A program made the position numbers and the translations under genes. Below, piece by piece: positions 1 to 11,639 of a stretch of 64,000 nucleotides of DNA. This DNA is from Gnetum montanum (taxonomy: Eukaryota; Streptophyta; Gnetopsida; Gnetales; Gnetaceae): positions 318,351-382,350 of the forward strand of contig MNCI01012668.1 of the NCBI GenBank assembly GCA_015680685.1. The letters are read 5' to 3'. Within the stretch, counting starts at the first letter, position 1, and every line of letters begins with the position of its first letter. The notes below the pieces were generated by a model. It was not told where the DNA came from, ran no database searches, and saw only the letters and a program-made list of their open reading frames with translations.

Positions 1-1140
1 ATGTATGCCTAAGGAAGATTGTCTAATTTGAAAGCTCATTAGATCCAAAGGCTAATCTAGTAGGTAGTAAAAGAAGAAGGTGAGCTACAAAAAATGGAAA
101 GTGTTGAAAAGTATAATAGGAACCCTTCGATTAGAAAATGAGAGGTTCGATTTTGTGACAAGGAGGAATCACCACTTGATGAAGCGGTGAATAGAAAGAC
201 CTTACCCATCCAAAACTATATTTTTGATATTTCAGCCAAGGTTGACAAGTTATGGGACACTTTGGATGAAAAATTTCAAATTTCTTTGAAGATTACTAAA
301 GAATCCAAAGAGCAAAATAGTGATCATAATTGTAGGAGGTGCAAAGAAACTAAATGTGCCTACTAAAGAGGTAAGGGCAAAGCTACTATAGTAGAGGAAG
401 TTATGGAGTTTGGCTTTAATGATGAAACTAAATGTGACATCTATACGAACATCAAAAGGGATGTTACCCTATGGTGTTACACTTATAAGAGTCTAACGTG
501 TACACATTGAATCCTCACCTAGCACATAGGCAAGCTTCAGGACAATTGCCTTATCCTCAAGGAAATTCAAGGTAGTTCCACCAATAGCAACAAGCTTACT
601 ACCCAAGTGGAACTCCTCCACAACCTTACGAATACTACCAATAGTGGTATCAAGCATAATCATGGGAAATGCCACTACCAAGGTAGTAGTACCCTTATAG
701 GTAACCAAATCCATATGGGTACTATGTTTAGCAACCCATCTCCCCTAGAAGTTCTACAAGTCATACATCATTTCAACATCACTATTACCCTCTAGAGTAC
801 CACTGAATACATTCACCATCTACTTGAGGGAAAAACCCATATCCATATCCATATCATCCTTCACATTCCTTTGCACATACATCTCCACCTTCAACCTAGT
901 TACTTCTTGCTCCATCCATCCAGAGTGAGGTTCCTCCACAGCTGCAATAACTAAATTCTACAAGGGTTGTACACTGACAACTGATTTTTTAATCAAGTGG
1001 TCTAGACAATTGATCAAGAAAAATACCTTTCTTCTGATCCAGTAGTCCTCTCCAACCTCCACAACCTAGTTTGGCTAATTACCTTGCATCTCCAACACCC
1101 TCATCTTCTACATTAAACACCTTCAAGTACCCTTTAAATC
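1..1140 (+). pseudogene. gag: Element A gag, C-terminal part, decayed
   Basis: Gag is the structural polyprotein that packages element RNA in cytoplasmic particles. This is the C-terminal part. It aligns with gag of element B near 47880-49000: for example, both have a stretch read as ESPLDEAVNRKT here and ESPLEELVNRKT in B, followed by a Ser/Lys-rich basic segment and then a Pro/Gln-rich tail. Stops and frameshifts occur throughout and no ORF over about 75 codons remains. The N-terminal half is outside the window. Confidence 0.7.
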
Positions 1141-1669
1141 AAGTGCCACCTTAGATCCAAACTATAATGCTAACTCATGTTGTTTCTAACTAGATTAAGG
1201 TTGGCAATCTTCCTATGAAAAAATATGACTTTGAAAGTCACTCATTTATCTACAAATTGCTAGACATGAGCCATGAAAGGATATTCTTAACTCTAGTTCT
1301 GGAGTTAATTTCATCTCCCATGACATGTACAAGGCTTGGAACCTACTACCTCTTAAGAAGGGCAACATTCATCTAGAATTAGTAGATCAGTCAATGATTG
1401 TCCCTCTGGGATTAGTAGAGGACATTGTGACCATAGTTTGTGGGCAGTCCTATCCTACTAATTTTTTGGTGATCAAAGTGAACAACTATAAAAGTGACTT
1501 CTCCATCATTATGAGAAGGGCTTGGTTAAGCACAGTCAACACACAAATGGGCATAAGGGACCTATCTCTAGAAATATCTAAAGAAAATAAACTAGTAAAG
1601 ATTAAGAAAAAGCGTATTCCATGCATCACATACAATGATAATGGATGCAATTGTGTGAAAAATATTTAG
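1141..1669 (+). pseudogene. Element A aspartic protease (retropepsin), decayed
   Basis: The retropepsin releases mature Gag and Pol proteins. An open stretch from 1325 to 1669 reads MYKAWNLLPLKKGNIHLELV and continues with the flap and C-terminal half of the protease (residues VPLGLVEDIVTIV, then IIMRRAWLST where family members have IMGRAWLST). It matches the element B protease at 49200-49690 along its length. The catalytic Asp region lies just upstream (about 1290-1320) in another frame and is damaged, so the enzyme would be inactive. After 1669 a spacer with homology to B 49690-49985 leads into RT. Confidence 0.75.
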
Positions 1670-2039
1670 TCAATCAAGAGCACATACATTAAAGCATGCA
1701 ATTAGTATGCATAAGAGATCAATATTCAAAGGTGTCTGTACACAATAGCCACAAAATAGAAGGACACCCAGTGGTTGATAATTGACTTAGATAGTAGCAC
1801 AATATACATGGAGACAACTAAGAGCCTTGTGCATATGTTGAAGGCATAGATAAAATTGAAGTTCATTCCCAACTCTCTGATAAAGATGATGATAACTATT
1901 GGGAAGAGTTGGAAAACCTAGATCACTTCAAGCAAGATCCTCTACAACTAAAAACTTTATTGATTGATATGGAGTATGCATTTTTAAAGAATGGTAAATC
2001 GATCATAATTAATGTTAAACTTTCTCCTAAATAAAAATA

Positions 2040-3420
2040 AAAGTTGTTGAAGATGGTGAAAAAATGGTGAAAATATTCTGCTTGATCATATCCAGAGCTA
2101 AGAAGAATTGATCTAAGGATATGCCAACATTGCATCTACATTGACCTAGCCATGAAGCCTAGAAGGTAGCGTTAGAGGCAGCTAAACCCCAAATTGAAGG
2201 AAATCATGAAAGAGAAAATTGAGAAACTCCTCAACGTAGGGTTCATCTATCCAATTGTAGATAGTGAGTGGGTTAGTCCACTTGTAATTATACCAAAGAA
2301 GGATGGTAAATGGTGGGTCTACATCAACTTTAGGCTATTGAATATGAAAATAATTAAAGATCAGTTTCCTTTGTAGTTTTTAGATTAAGTGTTAGAAATT
2401 GTATCTGGGAATTGTTATTATAGTTTCTTGGATGGTTATGATGGCTATAACCAAATCCATATTTCACCCTTAGATTAAGCCAAGATAACATTTACAAGTC
2501 CTTGGGAGACTTTTGCATATTGTAAGATGTCGGTCGATTTGTACAATGAGCCTGCAACATTTCAATGCTTGGTGCTTAGTATCTTTTAATAGTAGATTGG
2601 TAGTGGTGTTTAAGTCTTCATGGATGACTTCTTCACCTATGGAGCTACCTTTGAGTAAGCCTTGGACTGACTTAAGCAAGTATTGAAAAGGTGTTTAGAG
2701 ACCTGCAGCTCAATTGACAAAAGATCCATCTCATGGTCTAAGAAGGCATTATGCTAAGGCATTGAATTTCATAAAAAGGGATTGAGGTATATCCAAAAAA
2801 GATAAGGATCATCCAAGGAATAACATGCTAACCAAAGATCATTAAAGATGTCTAGTCATTCCTTGGACACACTAGCTACTATCAACAATTCGTAGAGAAT
2901 TTCACTAAGATCGCAAAGCTATTGGTAGAGCTTACAAAGAAAGATGCACTTTTCATTTGGACCATGGAATGTGAACATGCATTCCAAAAATTAAAGAAGA
3001 AACTCATAAAAACATGAATCCTATGAGCACCAGACTTATCTAGACCCTTCCACATCATGATCGATGTATCTAACTATACTTTGGGAGTAGTGCTCATGTA
3101 GATGGATGATAAGAAATGTCCATATTACATTCACTACATGAGTTGAAGCATTGTGGGAGCATAGTTAAACTACACCATCAAAGAGAAAGAATTAATGGTA
3201 GTGGTGTATGTTCTAGACAAGTTTAGATACTATGTGCTTGGTTACAAAGTATTTGTACATATAGACCATAGTGCAATCTGTTTCCTTATGAAAAAGCCAA
3301 CGGTGAGCCATCATGTCATACCGTGGCTTGTGATCTTGCAAGAATTCAATCTCACTATGGTAGATTGAAAAGAGACTAAGAATGTGGTCATTGACCACCT
3401 CTCTTACTTAAGATAGGATA
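2040..3420 (+). pseudogene. pol: Element A reverse transcriptase and RNase H, decayed
   Basis: This copied element RNA into DNA. RT starts near 2160; residues WVSPLVIIPKKDGKWWVYI (2260-2330) are the finger motif, SFLDGYDGYNQIHISP (2425-2470) covers the first catalytic Asp region, and VFMDDFFTYG (2612-2642) is the catalytic MDD box, in the Athila form. RNase H follows at about 2930-3410, with the typical PFHIMIDVSNYTLGVVL segment (3049-3100), the EKELMVVVY segment with its Glu, and the HTDHSAI-like segment seen as HIDHSAI. Several in-frame stops stand for Gln, for example TAA at 2476-2478 in a DQAK motif. Frame changes occur repeatedly. Confident as family, non-functional as gene. Confidence 0.9.
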
Positions 3421-4758
3421 ATAAAGAGGAGGAGAGCCTACTCTTTGATCAATTTCCTAATGAACTCCTCTTTACAGGAGTAATAAGTGAAAAAACAGCT
3501 ACAAAAGTAATATGGTATAATGGCATCCTCACATATATTCTTACTCAAGAGATGTCACAAGACATGGATTTTAGGAAGAAGTAACAATTTCTTCATCGAT
3601 CCAAATACTTGGAAATCAATAGGCATCTTTACAAGGTGTGCATTGATAGCATGGTTTGCTAGTGTGTCCTTGATGAAGATCAATTACGTATTCTCTAGGA
3701 TGCTCATGAAGGGCCTTGTTGAGGTCACTATGTAGGGAGATGCATGACCATAAAAATCCTGATGGTAGGATACTATTAGCCTACAATTTTTAGGGATGCC
3801 CACTAGTTCATCAAGTTTTGTGAACATTGTTAATGAAATGGGGGGATGAAAAATCACATGGAAGGTCCTCAATAATGGATTCAACCACTAGAGACTTTTG
3901 ACATATGGAGTATTGATTTCATGGGTCCTATCACATCCATATCCAATGGAAAGGCATATATTATAGTAGTAGTTGTCTACTGCACAAAATGGGTATAAGC
4001 AGCAGTCGTTATTAATTGTACATCATCCATTGCTAACAAATTTACACAAAAAAATATCGTGAATAGGTTTGGGGTGCCACATTCACTAATTTCTAATAAT
4101 GGAACTCATTTCATAGGTGCCACCTTTAGAAAGTTAATGCAACACTTGGGGGTAGAACATAAATTAACAACACCTTACCAACCCCAAGCCAATGGTCAAG
4201 TAGAGGTAACCAACTGGGAGATTACAAAAATACTAAAATGAACCATTAGCAAATAGATGAAGGATTGGAGTAAAAAGCTTAACGATGATCTCTAGGCTTA
4301 TTGCTCAAGATGGAAACTTCCTATTAGCTGTTCTCCCTATGGGTTAGTGTATGGAAAACTTCCAATGCTTTCGATTCAATCCAAGCTCCATACACTGTCG
4401 ATAGCCTATGATCTAAATCTTGACCTAAGTCTAGAATAGAAAGAAAGACTGATTAACCTGAACATGCTAGATGAAAATTAGTTAGTGGCCCTTTCCTTGA
4501 ATGAGGTGAACAAAGCATTTAGCAAGCAGCATCATGGACTTAGAATCAAAAAAGTAAAACTTCAACCATGAGATAAGGTTCTCTATTGGAACCCCACACA
4601 TGTACCCCAAAAGATAAAATTCCAAACATTGTGGGAGGAACCTTACATAATTCATAAAACCTTTCCCTCTGGGGTCATGTTAATCTACAACCTTAAATGC
4701 CCAACTAAAGAGTAGTTGGTCAACATTCAACAAGTAAGACCTTTCCTTGAACCATGAT
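3421..4758 (+). pseudogene. Element A integrase, decayed
   Basis: Integrase inserts the DNA copy into the genome. The zinc-binding region lies around 3690-3850 and is damaged. The core begins near 3890 with a WSIDFMGP segment (first catalytic Asp). An open stretch at 4059-4241 reads NRFGVPHSLISNNGTHF, where the second catalytic Asp has become Asn, and TPYQPQANGQVEVTN with the catalytic Glu intact. A C-terminal module follows with WEEPYIIHKTF (4637-4670), the GPY/F-type motif of Gypsy integrases. The reading ends at a stop just after PFLEP near 4758. The Asp to Asn change and about ten stops make it inactive. Confidence 0.9.
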
Positions 4759-4829
4759 AGGCCAGTGTAACTACTGCCTTAACGAATGGACAACCATGTT
4801 CTATTTTTTGAATCTCCTCGTTTCAACTT

Positions 4830-4840
4830 AGTTGTGGGGG
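4830..4840 (+). promoter_or_regulatory. Internal polypurine-tract-like site after integrase (element A)
   Basis: AGTTGTGGGGG lies about 70 bases after the integrase stop and is followed by AGATGGCC. Element B has AGTCATGGGGG followed by AGATGGCC at the equivalent place (49994-50004). Both resemble the true 3' polypurine tract of the family (AGTCATGGGGG at 9896-9906). A second internal priming site, as in some retroviruses, is an inference. Confidence 0.4.
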
Positions 4841-4849
4841 AGATGGCCA

Positions 4850-6430
4850 CTTGTGCTAACCATCAACATAGCTTCTCGATTTTTCTACTTTTTGATTTTC
4901 GCATGTTTGATTTTACAAAATTATTTATTTTACAAATTTTTGATTTTTAAAATTTTTCTAATTTTTTAGCATCATTAGTACTTTTGAACCTTTCTTGATT
5001 ATTTTACACTTTATTATATATTTTACTTCATTTTTTTTTATTTTAGTGTGATATTTTCTTATTTTGCTAATAAAATTACTTTATTATCATAGGGCACAAT
5101 GCTGCTATTATTGTTTACTAATGATGGTTTGTGCTTAATGTTGTGATTGTTGATGTTTGATTTCTAGTTTTGAATTTTGATGTTTAATAACTTTGACATG
5201 GTTTATTTTTCATGGAATAGGTAGTGATTCCATGACATTTTCTCATCCAATGAACTCTATGGTTTGCCTTTTTTTGGGAATTTGAGGTCCTTTTCCATTA
5301 AAGAAACTTTTAATCAATCGGTAACCTTGGTAGTTCTGGAATTAGGAAGGATCCAAAGGTTTGTAAAGGGTGTGATTTCAAGAGGACTCAATACTCTTTG
5401 AACTCTTTTACTTGCTAGAGTGCTTGAGTATTTTTCATGAACTTCTTACCATTCCATACCACCCACTAATAGGAAGTTAAATAACGTCATTTCATGGCGT
5501 GGTTTCCATTTCAAAAACAAAAATGGGAATTCAAAGCATACCCCTTGAACATGAATAAGTCCTTACATGGTGTGATTTCCATTTCAAAAAAAAAAAAAAC
5601 CAAAAAAAGAAACAAAAATAATAATAAAAATTCAAAGCACATCCCTTGGACAAATAAACAGGCTACAAGCACTAGTTATGGTACTAGAATGACATGCACC
5701 TATGATTGAAGGTCCCTTCTAACTAAGGGCCTTTTTCTCACTTCCTACTCTTTTCTTCTCTTTGTGGAATGGTGGTTTGTTTTGTGGAAGCACTCTTGTG
5801 TCTTAAGTGGGTGGATCAGTCTTACAGTGGTGATGCGAAGTCATTGAAAGCAGCTAGCTTTGGTCTGGACTAAGGATAAAACTTCTCAGGTCATTTTAAA
5901 TACAAACTACACAAGGGACTTCTTATGACCTCAATTTGGAACTCCATTCCACCTTCTCTATCATTCATTCATGCTACCATAACTCACCTCACTACCAGGT
6001 TCTATGTTATGCCCTATGTCTTGGCATGATGTGTTGGGATTCTTGAGTAGATTCTTTTGGGTTGGTCCTTAACTTGTTATGATCATTAAATCGACTATGG
6101 GGCCCACAGACTCTTGGTTGAGGTTATGCAAGGGCAAAAAGGGCATGATCCTACTATGGGAAGGATGCACTTACATAACTCTTGGCTTGGTTAGTTAAAG
6201 TTCCCTACCTTTGACATCACTACAATTCTATCTTTTGCATATTTTATTGAGTACATCACGTAGTGCTCCTTAATCTTTCATTTCATTAATCCACTAAATA
6301 AAATTTTCTCCATTTTTTTGAATTTATGAGCTTCAACAACATCTTCACATGTTTTCATACTATTCTTGGTCTTGTAAGCTTTCATTCGACACCAATTTCA
6401 CTCAAAAGCTCTTCATATATTGCAAGTTTG
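4850..6430 (+). other. Element A non-coding stretch after integrase
   Basis: No reading frame with a recognisable product. The stretch aligns with 50010-51350 of element B: both include a TTCCATTTC/TTCCCAT region followed by an A-rich run (5587-5630 here) and later a segment around GGGCATGA with similar flanks. It is therefore a conserved untranslated part of the element. The short lysine-rich ORF at 5494-5709 is just translation of the A-rich run. Confidence 0.6.
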
Positions 6431-6743
6431 ACTAAAGTCAAAGTTTGACTATAGTGGTCAATGGTTGCATCGTTGAGACCCCATCAATGTAGCCACCTAG
6501 TCGACGAGGCCTAGTTGACTAGGCCTCATCAATGCAGCACAAAATCCCTATATATGCTATTAAACACTTTGCAATTTTTTGCCATTTGCTCATAACACAA
6601 GGGAAGTTTTTGAAATTTTTTAGAGCCCAAAACCTTCCAGAGCTCATAACTTCCTGACTGTTTGTCCAAATCACTCTATTTTTTGATCTTGCACTTACTA
6701 AAGGTAAGATCTTTATTGTGGGGGTTGCAAACCTTGTGGTTTT
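6431..6743 (+). promoter_or_regulatory. LTR-U3-like palindrome, TATA-like box and splice donor upstream of the extra ORF (element A)
   Basis: AGGCCTAGTTGACTAGGCCT (6507-6526) is almost a perfect palindrome. Its first 13 bases also occur in the U3 part of this element's LTR (9983-9995). TATATATG follows at 6549-6556, and AAG|GTAAGAT, a near-consensus 5' splice site, is at 6701-6710. The order (U3-like cluster, TATA, leader, splice donor) suggests a promoter and spliced leader for the downstream ORF. This is inference; the acceptor would fall in or beyond the gap. Confidence 0.35.
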
Positions 6744-6807
6744 NNNNNNNNNNNNNNNNNNNNNNNNNNNNNNNNNNNNNNNNNNNNNNNNNNNNNNNNN
6801 NNNNNNN
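6744..6807. other. Assembly gap (64 N)
   Basis: A run of 64 undetermined bases between the possible leader and the extra ORF of element A. Its true size may differ. Confidence 0.95.
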
Positions 6808-6828
6808 CAAACGACACTAAAACAAAAA

Positions 6829-9660
6829 TGTCCGCAATAAGGAGAACCCTTGCAACCATGGAAGAAGTGACCCAAAGCTAGAAGGGGCCAACAAGAATAA
6901 GGCCAAGAAATTTTAGAGGTGATCCATGCAATGGGACCTCTTCTTGAGGAGCCTGAAGTGGAATCTATCCGATAGATTCTAGAAGAAGAAGTGTCAACTG
7001 AACATTTACAATGAGGAGAAGTGCCTAGACTCGTGCCAAGGTTTGAGGTCACTTTGACTCAAGCCTACCTTGATATCATCAAGTCCTATGTGATTCAATG
7101 ATTTTTTCTTCAAGAGATCAAATTTGGACCATTTTTGAAAAAAGCTCCAAAGGATGTCAAGACTCAATTGTGAAGCTCTCCCATGTGGTCAATCATCATG
7201 TTCATTGGGGAGTGGTACATGGTACAAACATACCTCTTCTAGAATAATCGAAGGTTGAGATACATACTCAAGATCAAGGACATTCAAGTATCCTACTCAG
7301 TAGAAGCCATTGCATAGGCACTTGGGTTGCCAAACACTAGAACATAGCTAGCAAAATTATCCATGGAAGATGAACCTAAGGCTAAGAAGGAGTGGACCTA
7401 GCATTGCTATAGAGTGGATCATAAGGAGTATGGTGCACTCACACCAGTGGAATGAATTTACTTTAAGATTGCAGCCTATCACCTTAATCCAATAGTGAGG
7501 GTATGCAAGGTGACTGCTTTCTCCACCTGAGCATGCTCTACTCTAAGAGGGAAGTTCCCCGTTAACCTTCCACAACTACTATACTTGGATATTGAGAAAT
7601 GTTTCAAAGAAAATGAACATGGAATGAAGACCCTACTCTTTCCATGAATCATCTGAAAAATTTACAAGAGGACAAGCATTGTTCACTACTTTAATGATAC
7701 ACTTAGGCATACTCCTTTGGCTTCATGGTTCGAGATCATGAAAGAGAATATGCCAGTGACAACTTAATTAGAGGAGCTGCCACCATCACCACCCACTTAG
7801 GAAAACGCTATAGGCCCACACAACCATTGAGTGTGTACAAAAAATCTAAGAATAGCTCTTAAGCTAGCAAATGCAACAAGTAGGAACAAGTGGGGTAGAT
7901 CCATCTGTGTACTAACTAGTAATGAGTCATCTTAATGAGGTGGCCTGAATAGTTAGGTATATGGAAAGAGGTGGTCCCATTTTTTGTATCCAAAGAACAT
8001 AGCTACTTGTGAGGTTAGATCCCAATGGTCCAGAGGTGATGGTGTTACTATCAACAAACCATCTATTCCTAGAAATATTTGAAAATTTTTCCACTTTGTT
8101 AGTAAGGTTGGAGGAAGGCTTAAGGGCAACTATCTTGGTGATGCAGCATCAAGGGTAAGAAATGGAAATTGAAGTGGTTGCTGACCATGTACTAGAAGCA
8201 TTGAATGCACTTGCGGCATTTTTACCAGATGTATCTGCACTTCAAGATGTGTAGACATTCATAGGCATAGTCAAGGAAAAATTAAACATAGCTCAACATG
8301 AAAAATTTCTTGAACAACTGGTAGGAATTGAGCAACCAACTCCAAACATCTTTGATCTTCTAGAGAACATCACTACAACCCAGTTAGAGTTACTAAACAC
8401 AAGGGGTAGATGCATTATTTTAGAAAGACAAATAGAAATGGCTCAAGAGAAAAATCAGCACTTGGCTATGGAGGTTAATCAACTTCATGCACAACTTGCA
8501 AATCCTGCAATCCTCAAACTAGTAGTAACAAGAGATGAAGATCTGAAATAGCTTCAAGAACAATTTTGAAAAGTTGAGGAGGAGGTAGTAATGGCCATCT
8601 TTAAATAGTCCATAGTTGAAGCTAAAACATACTCAATAGAAGGACTTAAACCAAATGTGCTAGGAGAATGAAATATTAACAACACAGAATTATCACCTAC
8701 AAAATGTTGATGCTTAAAAGGATCAAATTCAAGAATTTATTCATCAATAGTAGGAGTAATTGCTAGGGTAAAACTAAACTGAGGAAATTGGCCATGGAAA
8801 ATCACAATTTGTCAATGAACGAGGTACATATCTTGTGAAAAAATTCTACCATCGAGATCGCTGCCTAGAAGAACAAAGCCCTCAAATTTGAGAAAGTGAA
8901 AAATCACTACAGGGACTAGGTTGGCTTGCATAAAGAAGTTAATGAGAAACACATCTAAATAGCAAAGGAAAAAGTGAATGAAGTCCTCTAGCAACTCCAA
9001 CAAGGCATAGAAGTGTGGCAACCCATTGCTAATGGGATTGCTGCCTACAACAAAGCAGAGATCTACTTAAGGGAGTTGTAGATCAAGGAAATGAAAGAAT
9101 ATATGGAGTTGGCCAATCTCTATTATGAAAACATGAAAATGATGATTGCTAGTTGACCATAGTTAGAGTTAGAAGAGCAAGTGACTAGCTCGTATCTACT
9201 ATATGAGGCCAAGTTCAAGCACCACAAAGACACCAAGTAGAAGCTTGAGATAGCAAGTGCTGAACTTGAAGTTCTCAAAGGATGATTTAGAGATCAATTA
9301 TCTATCATTGAGAACCTAGACAAATAGATGAATGACTATTAGGAGCTGAAGAACACAGTCAGGGCATTCAACATTGAATGCAAATAGTTCACTGCCTAGT
9401 TTGTTAATGCAAAGGAGTTGTTTCTAGCAATCCTGTGTCCTTGAGATGTGCCCATTTCAACCCATATTAGGGAAGCTACATGGATAATGCATGATACCAA
9501 AATTAAGAATAAGAAAATGAAAGCACTGCTAGATGCTTTCTACCTCCCACCTAAGGTCGTAGTAATAACAAGACAACCATAGCCACCTCAACTACCCATG
9601 CATGAAGTCAGTGAATGTCCCTTGGAGCCTCAAAAACCACCACTACCTAGGACTATTTGA
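6829..9660 (+). pseudogene. Element A extra ORF between integrase and 3' LTR: plant-transposon-protein-like domain plus coiled coil, decayed
   Basis: About 940 codons can be followed on the + strand, interrupted by many stops and some frame changes. The first part (about 6890-7760) reads like a globular domain: DIIKSYVIQ, GPFLKKAPKDVKTQL, RYILKIKDIQVSYSVEAIA, ALGLPNTRT, then LRGKFPVNLPQLLYLDIEKC and LLFP. By order and spacing I think it resembles the family annotated as 'putative plant transposon protein', but I could not search. From about 8150 to 9420 it is rich in Glu, Lys, Leu and Gln with heptad-like spacing (LEALNALAAFL, LERQIEMAQEKNQHLAMEV, KLEIASAELEVLKG), so probably coiled coil. A proline-rich tail follows (QPPQLPMHEV, PLEPQKPPLPRT, 9570-9660). 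Athila elements carry an env-like gene here; I see no signal peptide or membrane anchor. Element B lacks this region. Confidence 0.6.
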
Positions 9661-9895
9661 TCTTCTTTAATAGCCTCACAACATCAAGGAATGTGTTGTC
9701 TAATTTTTGAAGAGTTGAGTCATGGTGTTCACTTTTGTGTCCTGAACATTAACATTTTCTGTAATGTGTTGATTTGTACACTTGGGCACTCCATTTTTTG
9801 TCAAGTTAATCAATTTTTTCTATTTGAGGAAAAGTTAGTCAATAATTCCATACCTTCCCAATTTTGTAAAAGAACTTAAGGACGAGTTTTCATTT
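9661..9895 (+). other. Short 3' untranslated stretch of element A
   Basis: T-rich sequence between the extra ORF and the polypurine tract. The last ~70 bases align with element B 51850-51909 (both carry CAATAATTCCATACCTT or a close variant), so this is the conserved run-up to the 3' LTR. Confidence 0.5.
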
Positions 9896-9908
9896 AGTCA
9901 TGGGGGTA
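9896..9908 (+). promoter_or_regulatory. Polypurine tract of element A
   Basis: AGTCATGGGGGTA directly precedes the LTR start TGATGAG. The same string precedes the 3' LTR of element B. It primes plus-strand DNA synthesis. Confidence 0.8.
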
Positions 9909-10842
9909 TGATGAGTCATGTTCTATCAGCTGCATTAATGAGATCTCATTGATGCGGCCTCATTGTTTAGGCCTTGTCAACAAGGCCTAGTTGACGCATC
10001 ATATCATGCATCGACATGGCCCCATCGACATAGTACTTGTAGTTAGCTATAAATACATGATTATAGCCACATTTATGGCAAGTAGAGATTGTAGTTGTAG
10101 TGGATCTCTTACAGTTTTTCCATTTAAAAGTTAAAATTTTTCCTCAAGTGCCTGTAGTAGGAGTCATTAAGTGTACAGATCTTTTTCTAAGCATTTTTGT
10201 ACTTGAGCATGATAGTGTGTGTAGTAATAAAGATGAGCTTTTTGATAAACCTTGTAGCACTTTGGATAGATTAGCTATTTCATTTATGCATTCAATGCTT
10301 TTAATTATTTATTAAATTTTTTCCATTAGTTATTAAATATTTTCCAGTTATTACATTAATAAAAAAATTAAGCCAAATAGATTACACACATAAGTATGAC
10401 CACTTTGAGTGTAACATGTATTCACTTGGTAATCCTAGTAGTGTTATTGCTTGGTTCACCCAGTAGCATAACACTTGGTCACCTAATAGTGGATATGTGG
10501 GTTCAGAACATGTACGAAAAGCGGGATCAGATGCTTATGTTAGGAATAGTTAAATGCTAGTTGATTAGTAAATTGTTTAGTTAATTAAATTCCTTTTATT
10601 TACATTTTGAGCACCAAACTATAAAACAAAAAATGATAAAAATTAGATGCCTTAGTTACACTTAACCATACCAATGAATGTCACAAGTGTAATTAGGAAG
10701 ACAACAATTGACCTTAAGGCTAGATTCACTTCCTAAAGGACTAGTGCATCGAAAATGATAAAGTCTATGGAATTCAACTAGATCACATGTGAACACTTTA
10801 TGATTTGTATGGTTGGGCATAGGGGTACCTTGCCACTCATAA
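9909..10842 (+). repeat. 3' LTR of element A
   Basis: Starts TGATGAGTC and ends CCACTCATAA, where element B LTRs end CCACTCATCA. It aligns with the B LTRs through the TATA box (TATAAATA, 10048-10055), the GTGCCTGTAGTAGGAGTC segment, the AATAAAGATGA polyadenylation-like segment (about 10227), and the final GTATGGTTGGGCATAGGGGTACC. The U3 part (9925-10035) is a cluster of palindromes (GAGATCTC, AGGCCT, TGATGCGGCC) that differs from that of B. Confidence 0.85.
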
Positions 10843-10993
10843 ATTTTAGTATAAGTCTAGTTGATGATAGAATACATCATCCCTCTTGAAACTATGTTGG
10901 CTAGCATATTCAGGCTTTTGGTTATTGTAGTTACCCAAAAGAATAGTTTTTAGCATGAGTTTTGGCCTTGTTGTCTTGTTTCCATAAATGTAG

Positions 10994-11639
10994 ACACCTA
11001 GTTTCTCACTTTAGGAATAAGTTTTTATGGAATGTATGGATGGTTGAGATGGTATTTGAGGTTTAGAATCCATTCCAAGACTTTTAGAGTCTTCAACCCC
11101 AGTGTAGTTGCCATAGGAAAGCCAAATTCTAATTGTGTTGGGATTTGGAGTGGCTTATTAAAGAGGCACCTAATGGGGCTCACCTTAGAGTTGAATTTTT
11201 GAATGAACTAATTTTTCCCTCATCCAATGTAGTTCCAATTTCTAATTATCATCATGGAGTTAAGAAAAACAAGGTTTTGATGATGGATGCATAAGTTTGG
11301 AAGTAATTTTGTTGTTTATATTTTTTACAAATCATTCTTCTTAAATCACTTCCATCCTATAGTGCATAGAATTAGGTCCTTCATCTTGCTCTTGAATCCA
11401 TTGACACCTCCTTATAGTGTTATCATAGTTGTCATACACCAAGGAGCAAGCATAGTTGTCTAGAAGGCTTCCAGAAGCTTAAGAATTTTGTTATTCCTAC
11501 ATCGTTGGTCAACATGTAAAAGAGGAAGGATTATACCAATATGAATCTAGCCTTGGAGAAGGCTGAAATAGCTAATAAAGACCTATACAACTTGCCATGG
11601 CCCTTGATTATTAAAGGTTCTTCTACTATGACTCCTAGG
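10994..11639 (+). pseudogene. Antisense multi-exon gene of element D, 5' exons
   Basis: Two coding-like blocks. The first starts after a T-rich run ending TAG at 10991-10993 and can be read through FLWNVWMVEMVFEV, WLIKEAPNGAHLRVEFLNEL and VVPISNYHHGVKKNK to about 11302, with stops mainly at probable Gln codons; GTAATT at about 11302 could be a donor. The second ends at ACTCCTAG|GTGAAC (11639/11640). Its last residues, PLIIKGSSTMTPR, match PISIYASSITTPR at the same splice position in the C copy (24139). The function is unknown. Earlier exons, if any, would be under or beyond element A. Confidence 0.5.

Larger units (their letters stand above)
1..10842 (+). mobile_element. Element A: Athila-type Ty3/Gypsy LTR retrotransposon, 5' part outside window
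   Basis: Domain order on the + strand is gag, protease, reverse transcriptase, RNase H, integrase, extra ORF, polypurine tract, 3' LTR, which is the Gypsy order. RT and integrase read like the Athila lineage. Its LTR, gag and protease align with element B, so A and B are one family; B has a PBS matching tRNA-Asp, typical of Athila. The 5' LTR and start of gag lie left of the window, so the TSD cannot be checked. All coding parts carry stops and frameshifts, so it is a dead copy. It abuts sequence of element D at its right edge and may be inserted into D. Confidence 0.88.

Noticed and set aside
5494-5709. Lysine- and asparagine-rich ORF
   Set aside because: It is a translation of an A-rich run in the untranslated part of element A; element B has a similar run with no such ORF.
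6519-7052. 177-codon ORF on the - strand
   Set aside because: It runs through the 64-N gap, lies opposite the extra ORF of A and has no protein-like features.
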